DNA of 64,000 nt from Rhyacophila brunnea. Its lineage: Eukaryota > Arthropoda > Insecta > Trichoptera > Rhyacophilidae. Shown in pieces: positions 23,702-36,086 of this stretch (its first letter is position 1; each line of letters starts with the position of its first letter). The notes under the pieces were generated by a model, which searched no databases, was not told where the DNA came from, and saw only the letters and a program-made list of their open reading frames with translations. Both the position numbers and the translations under genes were made by a program. The stretch is taken from the NCBI GenBank assembly GCA_022495005.1, contig JAGYXB010001010.1, positions 1,984,001 through 2,048,000 of the forward strand, given 5' to 3'.

Positions 23702-24507
23702 ATGATTGCTCTCCGTGTTTCATTGAATAAGACAAAGCCTCGACTATTAGACATGGACATGCTCACTCAAGATGTTCTTGAGCGAATCATTCACATTATA
23801 TATAGGTATACAAAGATTAAAAGTAGTTATGTTATAATAGTTCGTTCATTCACACAGGTAACCTTTTGGGATAATTATAATTTGTTATGTACCTACTACA
23901 TTTATGCCTTTGTTCTTATATTATTATTTTCAATATTAGTAATAAAATTGAATTATAGTGAGTGATTTTGTACAATATTTGTTTTTTGATAAACGTTATA
24001 ATATCTACGATCCTACGCTAAATTAAGAATGTAATTTTTAATTATTAGTAATAAGAGCTTGCTTACGATATGCGGTTGCAAATATCTTGGCTGACTTTGT
24101 GCTTTCCCTAATTTTATGAAAATAAGCTGGCAAAAATTGATGCAAAATTGAAAAAGCATTACCATTTAAACTAACACTCGTAATCAAAATAATTACTAAG
24201 TATAGGTACGTACATTGTGTATTGTCTAGACAAAACTTTCCACCTCATGTAATTACCTTTTTTATAACGTAGATAATTGACTTTAAAGATACACTGAGGT
24301 GGTTCTTAAAACTAAATTCGTGATACTCTATTCTAGACCCGAGTTGTAAAGTGTATTAATCTATACACTCTGTTTTATTACATCGAATGTAAATAAGTGG
24401 CTTGCTTTTTCTTCAAATCAACTGAGTTGCAGCATTTTGGAAGGCCGCTACATATCATTCACAGGGTGTATATGGCCTTGGAAAATACAAAAAATGGCGA
24501 GCGATAG
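23702..24507 (+). other. Possible two-exon micro-ORF (weak)
   Basis: An ATG at 23702 opens 34 codons of unusually unbiased sequence (MIALRVSLNKTKPRLL, then DMDMLTQDVLERIIHIIY). It stops being protein-like at a possible donor AG|GTATAC (23805/23806). A possible acceptor TCATTCACAG ends at 24464. Joining the two keeps the frame (AG+G) and adds VYMALENTKNGER before a stop at 24505..24507, giving 48 residues. Two ATCAGT initiator-like motifs lie just upstream. I recognise no family, the donor is not strong, and alternative frames in the second part are also open. It may be chance or a transposon relic. Confidence 0.18.
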
Positions 24508-26414
24508 AAATTCATGATGTTCATATACAAACGAGAAAAAAAATGACAGGAAATATTCGAAAAAATTACACGTGGTGTAAAAAGTATTTAATCTCTGATT
24601 TGCAAGAGGCAACTTCTAAAATTATGATGATGCAGACAGACTATAGTAGGTACTCTAGATTGATTGTTTATGTGTGTGTGGTAAGTTTTAAGATATTTAT
24701 GATGCTGAATCTTGTGATTTTCAAAGATTTTCAAGAGAGTAGTTGCGGCCAATATCTGTAATTATTTAGTAGTTTAAAAATAAGACCAGAGATAGTTCGT
24801 ATGTTTGCTAAATATTGCATTTTGAAAATGTTCTATTTGGGATTTATTTTATATAAGTCAGCATTTTTTTTAATATTATTATACAACTCGTAAATGGAAA
24901 ACCATAATAAAGATAGATATTATAGATTAATAATTTATTTAAAATTCCGGATTTCATGCTTCGACTAAACCGCAAAATTTATGCAGACACTGCTTGTGTC
25001 AACCTTCTTCTGTCTGCTCGTTCCATTTTTTAGTAGTTTTCTTGCTTTTATTCTGCAATTAGTCGTAAATTTGTAAGATAAAATTTATTATCATATGGAT
25101 TATCAATACTTTCTAAGTATTATTTGTTCGTTAATATATAATTACTGGTTCACGAAATATTTTTAATTGTAAGAGTGTGAATCAAAGACATATTTTTCCA
25201 GAAACATTGTTAACATAATATTTATTACTTTTCAAACTACCTATGTATCGTTCACTGGTCTTGTCAAGAATAAACGTAGGAGACCCTTAAGTATGAAACA
25301 TATAATCGTGAGTTTATAATTACGTTATACCTAAGTTCGATTGAAATGTTGGGTTTTTCAAATACCGCAGTTCGTATCTCCGGTCTAGTGTTGATTAACC
25401 AACAGCAATCAATTTAAACAGGCGTTGAGATTATTGGCTCGAATGCTTAGTTAGACTGTTGATAAACATCAATAATTATTAAATGTGCAATTAGGCTTTG
25501 GATAGACATTTGTAATAGTTTAGTTTAAACTCAATAATCCCAGACTAATAACACGTTTTACTCGCAGTAACTCGCAAAATTAATGGAGTTATTTCAATTT
25601 ATTTCGGACGACGTGGATAAATTAAATTTGAGCCGTGAAAGGAACGATGAAAGTTTAGATACAACTTTTCTTATTTGGTAAAGTTAAGTAAACTATGACT
25701 AAAATTGCTTTACCAGACTATGAGTCGATATTAAGCTGCGCACCTACTGTGGCTCTCATAATAGTGTAACATATTAGTTAAAATAATCAAATAAATTATA
25801 AGTATTGTTTTGATGTACGCAATATTAAATATAATTTATTAGTTTAATGCTGCTAACTGTCATTTTTTAGTTTATAAATAAATAAAAAAAACAAATAAAT
25901 AAATTAAAAATGCAATTTACTAGCCATTAGAAGCGGTTTCATTCAGTCAGAGCTCTAAGTGGACAACTATGACTCTGGCTATAAATAATTATTAAAGTAG
26001 AACAAATCACTATGCTTAATCTTAAATGAAACATTGATTTCTTTCACCGTTTACTAGTAAAGTTATTATTTATTTTACTAACCAATTGGTTCCTTGCACT
26101 GAATCAAATACTTATTGAAACAACATACGTTTTTTGAACGGCCGCAAATTCAAACACACGGGTTTGTATTTCTATAAAATTAACCACTTTATAAACTAAG
26201 ATTACGTATGTGTAATGTAATTATGCATAGTTAGTACAATATATTTTATTTCAATAGATCATTTATTGATGTAATTTTATTTCCAATTTACAATATGAAT
26301 AATTATTAATAATAGCTTCTATAATAAAATTGAAATCTAAAAATTTTCTTTAAGTTTCTAATGTTTATATACTGATGGAATATGTAATTAATTATTTTGA
26401 AATACCTGTATGAG
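24508..26414. other. AT-rich DNA, no gene seen
   Basis: 25390..25720 is of somewhat higher complexity with several ATTA/TAAT cores (homeodomain-type sites), but such sites are common by chance at this composition. Confidence 0.4.
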
Positions 26415-26560
26415 CTAGTTTTTTTTAAAACCTTAGAAACATACATGTTATTAGAAAAAAATTAAGACCAAATTATACGTCTTTCACTTTCCGGGTGAGT
26501 GCTTTTTTCTCAAAACTATCAATCCGTCTATAATTCATGCAAATTATTTTTTATAACTTC
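26415..26560 (-). repeat. tRNA-derived SINE, family F, decayed
   Basis: TACGTCTTTCACTTTCCGGG, then CCGTCTATAATT and the tail complement AAACCTTAGAAAC align with the minus-strand copy at 37470..37615. The B box is worn. Confidence 0.5.
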
Positions 26561-28214
26561 GTTATAACTGATGAAGATACTTTATATTCCACCAATCAGG
26601 GTAAAATCTGATTTGTAATCAATTAATCGCAACAGATATCTGGCGCTAGCCAAATTATATTATTATCGTTATCGTACTTACAAAAAATATTTTTGTATTA
26701 TTCAATACATACTGAATACACATAAGGTTTATGAATATTAGATTCTTTATTAGTTATAGAAAAACATGTTTTTGTGGCTATGAAATGTTGTCATAATTTT
26801 TGCTGTTCAGCATTATATGTATGTATAACGAAACAGTCATAATCACGCGTCTATATATTATAGTATTTAATTAAATATACTGTAAAATAATTATTTTATA
26901 GATTTTTTTAAATAATACAAACCCATTATTTGAAAATACTCGTATTATATTTTTCCGTGACTATACCTATACGTATTTTAAATTACCTGTACAGGAAAAA
27001 CTTTTTATGTGGACGTTCGTTTTACAATTTAGTTGCATAATGGAGTCAAGCGAGTGGAATTAACACATTAAAGAAAATTAGAAAACAGCGATATCATCTT
27101 TATGGTTTAAAATAATTATTATTACAGAAGTTTACCATACTGGCATATTGTTGCGGAAATGTTAATGAAATTAGTTTTGTAACCAGATTGAATTACTTTA
27201 TATTATAAATTTATATTACAACTAAGTAATTAAAATAAAATTGTGCATTGATTAGTTCCAGAATAATATACAAAATTATTTACCGCAAAGATTAAGAAAA
27301 ATATTTTCACTGCCATGCTAAATTATAGGTACCTACTAACCAGACCAGCCATTTTTGAAATAAAATAAATAAAAAAATCACAGGTTTCTTGGGTTTTTTA
27401 GTGCCCATTTTTGGAATATAATGATAAATATTGTTAATTGAGTCTGCATTTATATGTCTTGAAAATATACACAAGTAGACATAAAATATTATACACAATA
27501 TTAACAATGAAATCGCGAGTTATCTCGCTGTGGCTTGACAGTACACGCAAACTTTGGAGAATCAACTCGTCAATGGCACTCTCCAGGTTAAATGCATTTT
27601 GTACATCCCATTGATTGAGATTTTGTCCTATATTAAAAAATGTATATCATGTAAATAAATAATACATTTATGAAACAGTATTTTTTTACGTTTCATCAAT
27701 ATTTATGAATTTTATTATTTATAGATGAGCAGGCTTATAATAGAATTCAATTAGCATTAATTGGTAATCTAATATTTTCTTGAACCAAAAACAAATTTTC
27801 CTTTTTTTTTAGTATTTTTCGTTAGTCATTCGCGCAACAAAAAAAAAATGGCCCACCGCGAGACTCAAAACTGTAACTCATAAAATAAAACGTGACCACC
27901 ATGATTTATCTACTATGGGATTTGTGCTTACATACAAATTTAACAATATCAATATCTACATAATAAAATTATATTATTATGGACCTTGTTAGAATACGTT
28001 TTGTTTTTCTAAGCACTATTGATCAGCCTGGAAAATAAATTTCTCAACTATATCGTAAAAAACCATTAGTAAATTGGGACATTAAGTTTTAGGGTTGTTT
28101 TCTGATTGGTTCGTGTAATTGTTTTATCTTTCACAGTAAAATAGACATTAAAAGGTAATGAGCGACTTTGATTTTTGATCGAAATTTTAAGTCTTTTGTT
28201 TTATTGTCTAAGAA
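26561..28214. other. AT-rich DNA, faint tRNA-like trace near 27850
   Basis: No gene seen. 27845..27905 on the minus strand (GTTTTGAGTCTCGCGG with an upstream GATAAATCATGGTGG) may be a worn SINE head, not certain. Confidence 0.4.
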
Positions 28215-28978
28215 GTCACAAGTAGGGATTCCAATCCCGGGATCTCGAGCTATTTTCGATACCTACGAATCCCGGGATTGATAAACATAATCCCGAAACT
28301 TTCGGGATTGATTTTTTTATCAATTTTTATAGAAAATAATATAAAAACAAAAATATAACAGAAAAAATACTTTTAATAACAAATAACTACATTAGAAATA
28401 AACTGAGTTTGAATGAAGTTTGATGTATACCCATCTGTAAGTTGCCGATTTATTTTATGTTGTCACATAAATTAATGAAAATGAGAAAGATTGGAAAAAA
28501 CAATGCTTCGCACTATTAACAAAGTAATTCCACCATGATCTCATACGTTTTATGGCAGTTTCATATTTGGCTGACTAATTAGATTTATGAAGCGGAAAGG
28601 CCATAAGTACATCATGATTTGCTTTACTATTTTAAATCTCGCTAACCCATTCAATAATTTTTACTTTCAGAAAAAACAATCTCATATTAAATTCACATTA
28701 TTATTTATATTACAATATTATTTACTCCATTAAACTTATGTATTTCCAAGATTGAACGGATACAATATTAACAATAAATGTCTTAAATAGTATAAATTAT
28801 ACTAGAATTATTTTTGACCGATTTTATCAATGTTATTTGTAAATATAAAAATTTTATAAAAACAATGGAAAAAAATGCCAATCCCGGGACTAGTCCTGGG
28901 ATCCCGGGATTGTCAAATTGTAATCCCGAAATCCTGGGATCAGAATTTCGGCTCGGGATTGGATTCCCTAGTCACAAG
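28215..28978. mobile_element. Non-autonomous hAT element with 8-bp TSD
   Basis: The perfect 8-bp duplication GTCACAAG lies at 28215..28222 and 28971..28978. The tips TAGGGATTCCAATCCCG and (complement of the right) TAGGGAATCCAATCCCG differ at one base. Subterminal CCCGGGAT/ATCCCGGGA motifs repeat several times at both ends (28237, 28271, 28291, 28882, 28896 and others), as expected for transposase-binding sites. The 748-bp interior is AT-rich without a transposase. Confidence 0.92.
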
Positions 28979-29926
28979 GTATAAACTTACCTGTTGAATA
29001 AATTATTTAAAAAAGATTTTCAAAAATAGGGTTTCTTATGGGATACGTGACATATTATTAAAGCTTAAAATAACATGTTTGTTTTATATAATAGCTAGCA
29101 TAGGATTTAATTGATAATATATTATGAGTCGTATAGTATCAAAAGTAGATCTGTGCATTATTCATAATGTCGAGAAAATGACGAAAAACGTTTGTTGGGT
29201 TTTTTAGTGTTATAATAGCATGAAATATGTTTCTACGTTTAGAAATTAGAAATTCGATTCAAATTCAACAGTTCTACTTTTGTTTCCAAAGTATTGAACA
29301 GTTATAATTTTGATACCAAGCCCTATTTTCCATCACAATTTTATACCACACAGATATGATTTTGATTCGAATTTTATATTGCTTGTCGTACATTATGGTC
29401 AGAAGAATAATTTGGCATACTTAGTTAAATTTCAATATATTTGCGACAGTTTTACTTTTGATACTATACGACTCAAAATATAACTGTCGGTAGAGCTTCC
29501 TGTAACATTATTAGGTAGTCTACTGTACATCTACTATGGTCTATTTGATAGAGGCCTATCTCTTAAACTGTGTTTCGCAGGTTCAATCCCGCAGCTAGTA
29601 AAAATGCATTTTTAAAATTGGTATTTGATTAAGTCAAATGACTCAATACAAAAGACGAATGGCTAACAATCGTTACTTAAATATGTATTTAAAAAAAACT
29701 CTGCGTATGCCCTGCCCATAATATACTCGATTTTAAAGCGATAACGGTAATTTTATTTACCTTAGTATATAACACGTGTTCATTCATCAGTATCTATTAA
29801 AATGACCAAATCTTATGTTTTGTAGATGGACGATCATAAAAAAGAGTACACCCAAAATCGGCGGTAGGTATATACTTGCTGATGGGTTAATTTTGATTTT
29901 ACCACGTTTTTCTTAGATCGTATTCC
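28979..29926. other. AT-rich DNA with one SINE-like head
   Basis: No gene seen. A tRNA-like segment at 29535..29605 is listed separately. Confidence 0.45.
29535..29605 (+). repeat. tRNA-like SINE head (single copy seen)
   Basis: TGATAGAGGCCTATCTC followed by B-box-like GGTTCAATCCCGC at tRNA-like spacing. The 5' part pairs poorly, so it is not a functional tRNA. No second copy was found in the window. Confidence 0.4.
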
Positions 29927-30375
29927 GGTGGTTGTTTATCCAGTACAAATCTTGCAATCGATTTTTAACTAACTTCCCGACTAGAATTTAGAATATATCA
30001 GAACACGATGCCAATGTATTCTTTTAATACTTTTAGTCATCTTTAAGTAGAATTGAATTCATTTTCAGTTAATTTTGTTTTGAATGTAAAGTTATTTCGG
30101 AAGAAATCCGTAATCCAATCCACTATTATTATTTGCTAAGGGGGTGGTCTTCGCAACTAAATTATTAATATATACGTGCGTTACTATAGAAATCAAATGT
30201 CATTTTGACATTTCTGTATTCTATATTTCTTTGTTTGTTGCAAAATAGCAAAAAAAATATTTGTTGACGATTGCATTATTTGTCCTAAATTATTAATACT
30301 TACATAGAATTTTCAAGTTTATATGATTCAAAAGAAAAATTAAAAACGTGGTATATAAAAAGTTCATTTCATCTT
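29927..30375 (+). repeat. Unclassified dispersed repeat G, copy 2
   Basis: It aligns with 4869..5300 from GGTGGTTGTTTATCC to TATAAAAAGTTC. There is a short insertion near 30028 and a region of low similarity near 30240..30340. The ends coincide approximately in both copies, suggesting a defined mobile unit. Confidence 0.75.
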
Positions 30376-31187
30376 GTAATTATCTATACAATATATCTCT
30401 GTTTCGAAAAAACTAATTGTAGATCATGATTTAAACTTTAATTACCGATTTATCAATAAATCGTCACCACAGTTATAATACAATATTACCGTATATAATT
30501 TAAGTTAACCGATATTCAAAATTGAATTTAAATACTAATGCAGTGTTTTGTGAGTATTAGAAGATTTATTTTAATAAATCACCTTTAACTTTCAGAATGT
30601 TAGAAACAAAAGTATAACCATTTCAATTATCTATTTTCATTTAAATTTAGTTATTTAAGTACATATTAATGTAATGTATTATTATTGTTATTTGTAAGTT
30701 AATAATATTGTAATAATATAATGAAATAAAACAAAAGTTTCATTTTATTCTAAAAAAGGTCGAAAGTGTAATATTTGTTTTCTTGGGGCTGCGAACAAAC
30801 TAGTGCTTTATAAACTCAAATTTATATCATTCATATAACATTATAACCCGAAGGGACGTATCATTTTTCACTAGCATCTGTAAAAAAGTCCCTGTAATGT
30901 TTGGACTCAGAACGCGTCGAGGACAGCATAAAAAGTTTACCCACAATCCCTTAGATGTCATACTTTCAAAAGTCTGCAAGAAAAATGCGAGATGCAAAAA
31001 ATGTTTTCTTATTTACAAAATAAAACAACAAACACTCGGAAAAGTTTTAAAACATAGATAAGATTAATATCGTTATCTTACTTGCAGACGCTGGCTATTT
31101 TTGTTTTTAATATTATTTAAGACATTAGAAATTATTTATGCAAACATGCAAAATATAACAGTTAAGTTAAAAAATATACCTACCTAA
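30376..31187. other. AT-rich DNA, no gene seen
   Basis: No coding frame or repeat boundary was recognised up to the mariner insertion. Confidence 0.5.
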
Positions 31188-32494
31188 TACGAGGGTGGGT
31201 CAATAAGTCCTTAGAAAAGCCGACAGGTGGCGCGACTAGTACTGTAAGCGGTTTGTTTTCATGCAGCGGCACTACCGATTCAGTATGCTGCGAAGTTTCA
31301 ATCAGATTGGTCGGGTTGTTGTGTGTTTCTCGTACATTTAAAAAAAAAATTTGCTTGTGGAAAATGGAAAAATGGAAAATGGAGAAAATTGAGTTTAGAG
31401 CTGTTATTAAACATTTTAATATAAAAGGGTTAACAGCAAAGGAAATAAAAAATGAGTTGGATTTAGTTCACGGCATATCTGCTCCTTCACTTGCAACTAT
31501 TTATAACTGGTTAAATAAATTTAAACGTGGTCGTACATCAACAAAGGATGAACCACGCTCAGGACGTCCTGTAGAGGTGACTACACCAGAAATGATCAAT
31601 AAAATCCACGATATGGTGTTAAGTGACCGAAGATTAAAGTTGAGTGAGATAATTGAGGTTACAGGGATCTCAAAAGGTAGCGTCATTTCTATTTTACATG
31701 ACAAATTGGGCATGAAAATATTTCTGCAAGATGGGTGCCGCGTTTGCTCACAGTCGACAATAAACGCAATAGGGTGGTGGCCACTAAAGCCCTGTTGTCG
31801 CTCATGCAACGCAATCCGGATGAATTTTTTCGTCGCATTGTGACTGTAGATAAAACATGGATACACCACTATACTCCCGAGACAAAAGAACAGTCAAAGC
31901 AGTGGATTGCAAAAGGCGAACCATGTCCAAAGAAGGCGAAACCCGTAAAATCAGCTGGTAAGGTTATGGCTACTGTATTTTGGGATGCACGTGGAATTAT
32001 TTTCGTTGACTATTTGGAAAAAGGAAAAACAATAACAGGGGATTATTATGCATTTTTATTGGACCAGCTAAAAAACAAAATTGAAGAAAAACGGCCTCAT
32101 TTAAACAGGAAAAAAATCCTCTTTCATCAGGACAATGCCCGTGTTCACACATGTTTACGATCAATGGCTAAAATTGAAGAATTGAAGTTCGAATTGGTCG
32201 ACCACCCACCGTATTCGCCAGATTTAGCTCCCAGTGACTTTTTCCTTTTCCCAAACTTAAAAAAATGGCTAAGTGGACAACGCTTTTTTTCAAATGAAGA
32301 AGTCATCGATCGGACAAATGCTTATTTTGAGGACCTTCCGAAAACTTATTTTTCTGACGGTTTAAAAAAAATTGAGAAACGTCTAACCAAGTGTTTTGAG
32401 CTCCAAGGAGATTGTGTTGAGAAATAAAAAAAAAATACAAAAATAAAAACTGTTTTAATCCTTTTTTCTAAGGAATTATTGACCCACCCTCGTA
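31188..32494 (+). mobile_element. Nearly complete mariner transposon
   Basis: The element spans 31190..32492 (1303 bp, normal for mariner), flanked by TA on both sides. The terminal inverted repeats start CGAGGGTGGGTCAATAA and continue as TCCTTAGAAAA with a single difference between ends. It contains one transposase gene, broken by a frameshift. High preservation of the ends and frame suggests a fairly young insertion. Confidence 0.95.
31364..32427 (+). pseudogene. Mariner transposase, one frameshift
   Basis: This is the enzyme for cut-and-paste transposition at TA targets. The start ATG at 31364 follows an A-rich leader. The N-terminal part has paired helix-turn-helix DNA-binding domains (IKHFNIKGLTAKEI ... 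SLATIYNWLNKFKRG) and the linker GRP (SGRPVEVTTPE). After about residue 117 the frame shifts within an A run at 31715..31718. The second copy has one more A there (36143..36147), so copy 1 lost a base. The catalytic part continues with TVDKTWIHHYTPE, HQDNARVH and HPPYSPDLAPSDFFLFPNLK, giving the three acidic residues with 34 residues between the second and third (DD34D). The first motif has K where most relatives have E (DETW). The stop is at 32425..32427. A protein cannot be made intact from this copy unless the ribosome slips. Confidence 0.93.
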
Positions 32495-32884
32495 TTAACT
32501 TTTAAAGACTTGATATCGTAGATATAACTCATTAGTTAACTCAATCAATTCCCAATACGTTACCATTGTTCTCAGAATGGACAGTATTACACCTTTTGTG
32601 TGTAGTATTTTTATTGTTTATAATTAGTACCTTATATAAAACATGAACTATAGGAGTATTAATTTCTTTAATCACCATAATAACTGCTTTTATATGATAT
32701 GTATTGCCCTGAGGACAAATATCATTTTGAGGAGCCACAGTTATTGTTATTACAAATTTTCTATCAGCAATCCCATACTTTGGAAACTTTATCAATTACT
32801 AATGGTCTAGGTTTTGACTACTTATTATACGCTTAGCGCATGTATTAGTATTGATAAGGTAGGGGGTTTTTTATTGTATTCCTT
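32495..32884. other. AT-rich DNA, no gene seen
   Basis: An 84-codon minus-strand frame at 32541..32795 has no recognisable domain. Confidence 0.45.
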
Positions 32885-33090
32885 GACTTAATAGGTAGGT
32901 GATGAAGTCTTTACCTACTTTATTGTATTGATTTGGTATACAAGTTAGAGTTAATTGCATTCGTTGTCAGTGTGTATTTGCCTTTTGGTGAGTGTACATA
33001 GTACCTGAAGATGCCGAAAGGCGAAACCCGGATCACAAATAACGACTCAAATGGAATAGTACAAAACTTAAATCCATCAGAGTTTTAATA
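32885..33090 (+). repeat. Ribozyme-bearing dispersed repeat, copy 1
   Basis: From TTTATTGTATTGATTTGGTA to ACTTAAATCCATCAG this matches 62555..62735 at most positions. Shared blocks are ATTCGTTGTCAGTGTGTATT, TTGCCTTTTGGTGAGTG, the hammerhead-like motif, and CGACTCAAATGGA followed by TAGTA. I find no protein frame. The type of parent element (Penelope-like, retrozyme or SINE-like) cannot be decided from these pieces. Confidence 0.8.
32989..33049 (+). ncRNA. Hammerhead-ribozyme-like motif, copy 1
   Basis: The core CTGAAGA (33005..33011) fits CUGANGA. Stem II GCC-GAAA-GGC follows after one extra T, then the second core GAAA (33023..33026). Stem III begins ACC, but the pairing strand reads GAT instead of GGT, a probable G-to-A change. 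The C at 33034 would be the cleavage site. The first base of stem I after it is A where the other copy has G, which weakens stem I. The outer stem I TGAGT/ACTCA is intact. This copy keeps the better catalytic core but the poorer helices. Confidence 0.65.
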
Positions 33091-35599
33091 ACAGCTGATA
33101 TAGCATGAGGAATGATAGTTTAATTTTTAATACAATAGTAATGTTTCACAATTATTCCGCATAAAAGTCTACTAAAATCAGTTACTAAGTTATAAAATAA
33201 GTTTTCAACGTTGTTGAAACATTCATAAGGGCAAAATTACATTGTTTACGTAATAATATTTTAATCCACTCTGTGACCAATTGCTTTAATTCGTATACTA
33301 TGTACTTAACCGGTCCGTAAATTTATTTGATTAAAACCAAACAATTGTTAGTTATAACTCCGTTCAAAATAATTGTAAAGTTCTATGGCACACATGCACG
33401 CATATATACCATTTCGTCTAAGAACTCCGAATACTTTTACATTTGCATTCATATATCAAAAAAAATGATGATTGCTCTACCTTTCACTCCTCCCGGACCA
33501 CGGATTTATTTTACCACGTAATTCCGCCGAAATTAAACAATTCGTCGATCCGGTGGGTTCAGTTGTGCCGTCGCTATTTAACTTCATTTGGATAGATACC
33601 TGGATTATCTTTTATTACATTAAGGATTCGTAATTACCGTTCATATGTGAGCACTAGTAGCAAACATTCATGCACAATCGAAGGTGTTTTGAAAATACTA
33701 TTTCTACCTTCGAATTCGCTTGGTTCAAATGTGTTTCTGCGAGAAATGTTGTCACTTAGGTACTTAGGTATCTTCCCTACTTGTTCTCCGATATACGCGT
33801 AATTATTCACTCGCTCGAATTGAGTGCTGCATATTTGTTTATGCATAGTTTTTATAATAACCAATAAATTTCTGTATCCAATTTAAATATTAATGTATCA
33901 GGAATTATTCCTTTAAATGTACTCTAAATTCTTTTGGTAACCAGCTAAATGGTTCACTCGAATTCATCCATTCGAATAAATTCATAATAATTTGGCTTTT
34001 GTAGCCTTCATTTCACACAATGATTCCGTTGGTCAATACAAAACCTCAGTACAAAATCTATATTGTTATTAATATTTTGGAAAATTTCAGACAACCAACC
34101 GTTTTAAAAAGTTAACATTTAGGGGTTGCATAAATTTCTCAGGTATATTTTTTTCAATAAGTAAATAAAAGGATGTCAAATTACATAATACATATTATAC
34201 CAATTTTATTTTACACCAATGTTTACTTAAATTAATAACTGTAAAAATGTGATGTTATGTCTCAGGTGGAGACAAATGTACGCGTGATTAAACCTCTTAC
34301 GTGAAACGATCTGTACACTGTGACGCACTTTATTTCGGGGCGTGTCCCGATGAATTAGGGATGATACCACTTTAATTGCCATGGATACCTCTGCTTAATG
34401 GCCACTTAATAAATTAACATTGACCAATGCTGACTAATTCACAAATAAAATTAAGTTTATTCGTTTTGATGAAAATGGGGTTTAAAAACTAATATAAATG
34501 TATGATTAGGTATTAATTTAGGAACATTCAATTCCTATATAATTATAACATCAGTTTAAATTTTCAATAATTTCTTTAATATTCTGCAATCATCATTAAA
34601 TATATTATTTTTGTGTACATATATAAATAGGAAAAGCCACATTTTTCAATAATAGCTTTATGTTTATAATGTTCTTTTGATGATTTGTATCCCAAAACGC
34701 TTTGCAACAATCGAAAAATAGTAGAATTTACAAAAAAACTGGTTTCGAATACCTGCACCGGCAAGACGCTCATGCTTTACCACAAGCTTACCTGCGAAAA
34801 CCGGTTTGCATCGGGAAGCCCGTGTATATAGATGGGAAACTGTAGCTCGCGCAAACTGAAGAGCGCTGTTACATGTTACGTATTTTTTGCAAGCTATACC
34901 GCGCAGACAAGTCGCTGCCATCTAGCCGGCGCAATATGATGACTTTAACTAGGAATTGTAATGGCACAATATTGATTTTATTCACTATTTCTAATATTCT
35001 GAAATAATTGGATTTAAAAATGCACACCCTTTCTTTATCATATTCTTTCCCAATCTGTATCAGGATTTGTATGTTTTAATGAAATATATTTAGTATAGAA
35101 TATTTTTAGTAGTATTTTTGAAATGTAAGTAAAAAATTACACTCTTGAATAGTTTTGAGATAACTCATCATTTAACTAGTTAAGACTTATGATAGTCTTG
35201 TATTAAGTAAATAATGATATCTCTCTGTATTTATCGACTATCGGATAATAAAATTGGTGTGTCTAAGTAATTCGATGACCGGTTCTCAAACTGTCGTTCA
35301 GAAATATTCAATAATCACCACGTCTTTATATCACATTCAAATTTCTTGTTTACGATAGAATCAAAAACTAATAATTATACATTAGCGACTTAAAGTTATT
35401 AGTATATTATGTGTATTTTGAATAAACGTATGTATATTTTTTTAAATTATAAATTATTACACAAAGTTTTTGGTCAATGTAATGTGAATAATAAAATAGA
35501 ACCATACTGAAGAATTTAATACAAGTATTAACATGAAAAAGAAGCTTAAACGATAGATTAACTAACTTTACTTACCTATTCAATATGTCCACAAAAAAT
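33091..35599. other. AT-rich DNA with one GC-richer patch
   Basis: No gene was recognised. 34740..34930 is richer in GC and open on the minus strand (85 codons, 34664..34921), but the product has no known domain. It could be a transposon relic or regulatory DNA. Confidence 0.4.
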
Positions 35600-35750
35600 C
35601 ATTAATTTCATTAGCGATATTTAATAATTTAATCGCACGATAGACAGCGTCATGAAACACAATAATATCCGTCCTGCGATGAGGTATGGTGAAAACCGCA
35701 GAATATTACGAATGATGTTTAGTGGAGATTTTTCTGGGATTAAACTCAGC
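35600..35750 (+). repeat. Unclassified repeat H, copy 1
   Basis: AATCGCACGATAGACAGCG, then AATATCCGTCCTGCGATGAGG and GAAAACCGCAGA align with 44028..44135. No element type is recognisable. Confidence 0.55.
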
Positions 35751-36086
35751 TAAATGACTAATAGATGAATAATTCTCAATTTAAAATACACGCTCCTTTG
35801 CCATTTTGGCAGTGCCATTCTACCCCTGCTGTTAAATCATGGTATGTACTCAGCGTAAGTTTCCTGCTAATTTATAATGGAAAAAATTATAGTCGTAAAA
35901 CAAAAAAAAACTGCTAGGACATGGCGTGTTGTTCTGATATTATAATATTTTTACGTGATCGCGATTACTTCACACCTGGCTTGGTTTGAAAGGCAGCCAT
36001 TTTTAGAATTTACATAAATTACATAAAATAATAACAACCGCCGAACTGACGCCATCTTACTTTTAAATGATTAGGTATCCATAGCT

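Noticed and set aside
26565..26600. CTGATGAAG as another hammerhead core
   Set aside because: No GAAA follows at a plausible distance and no stem II can be drawn.
34664..34921. Coding exon on the minus strand
   Set aside because: The composition is protein-like but I see no convincing splice sites and no family resemblance.
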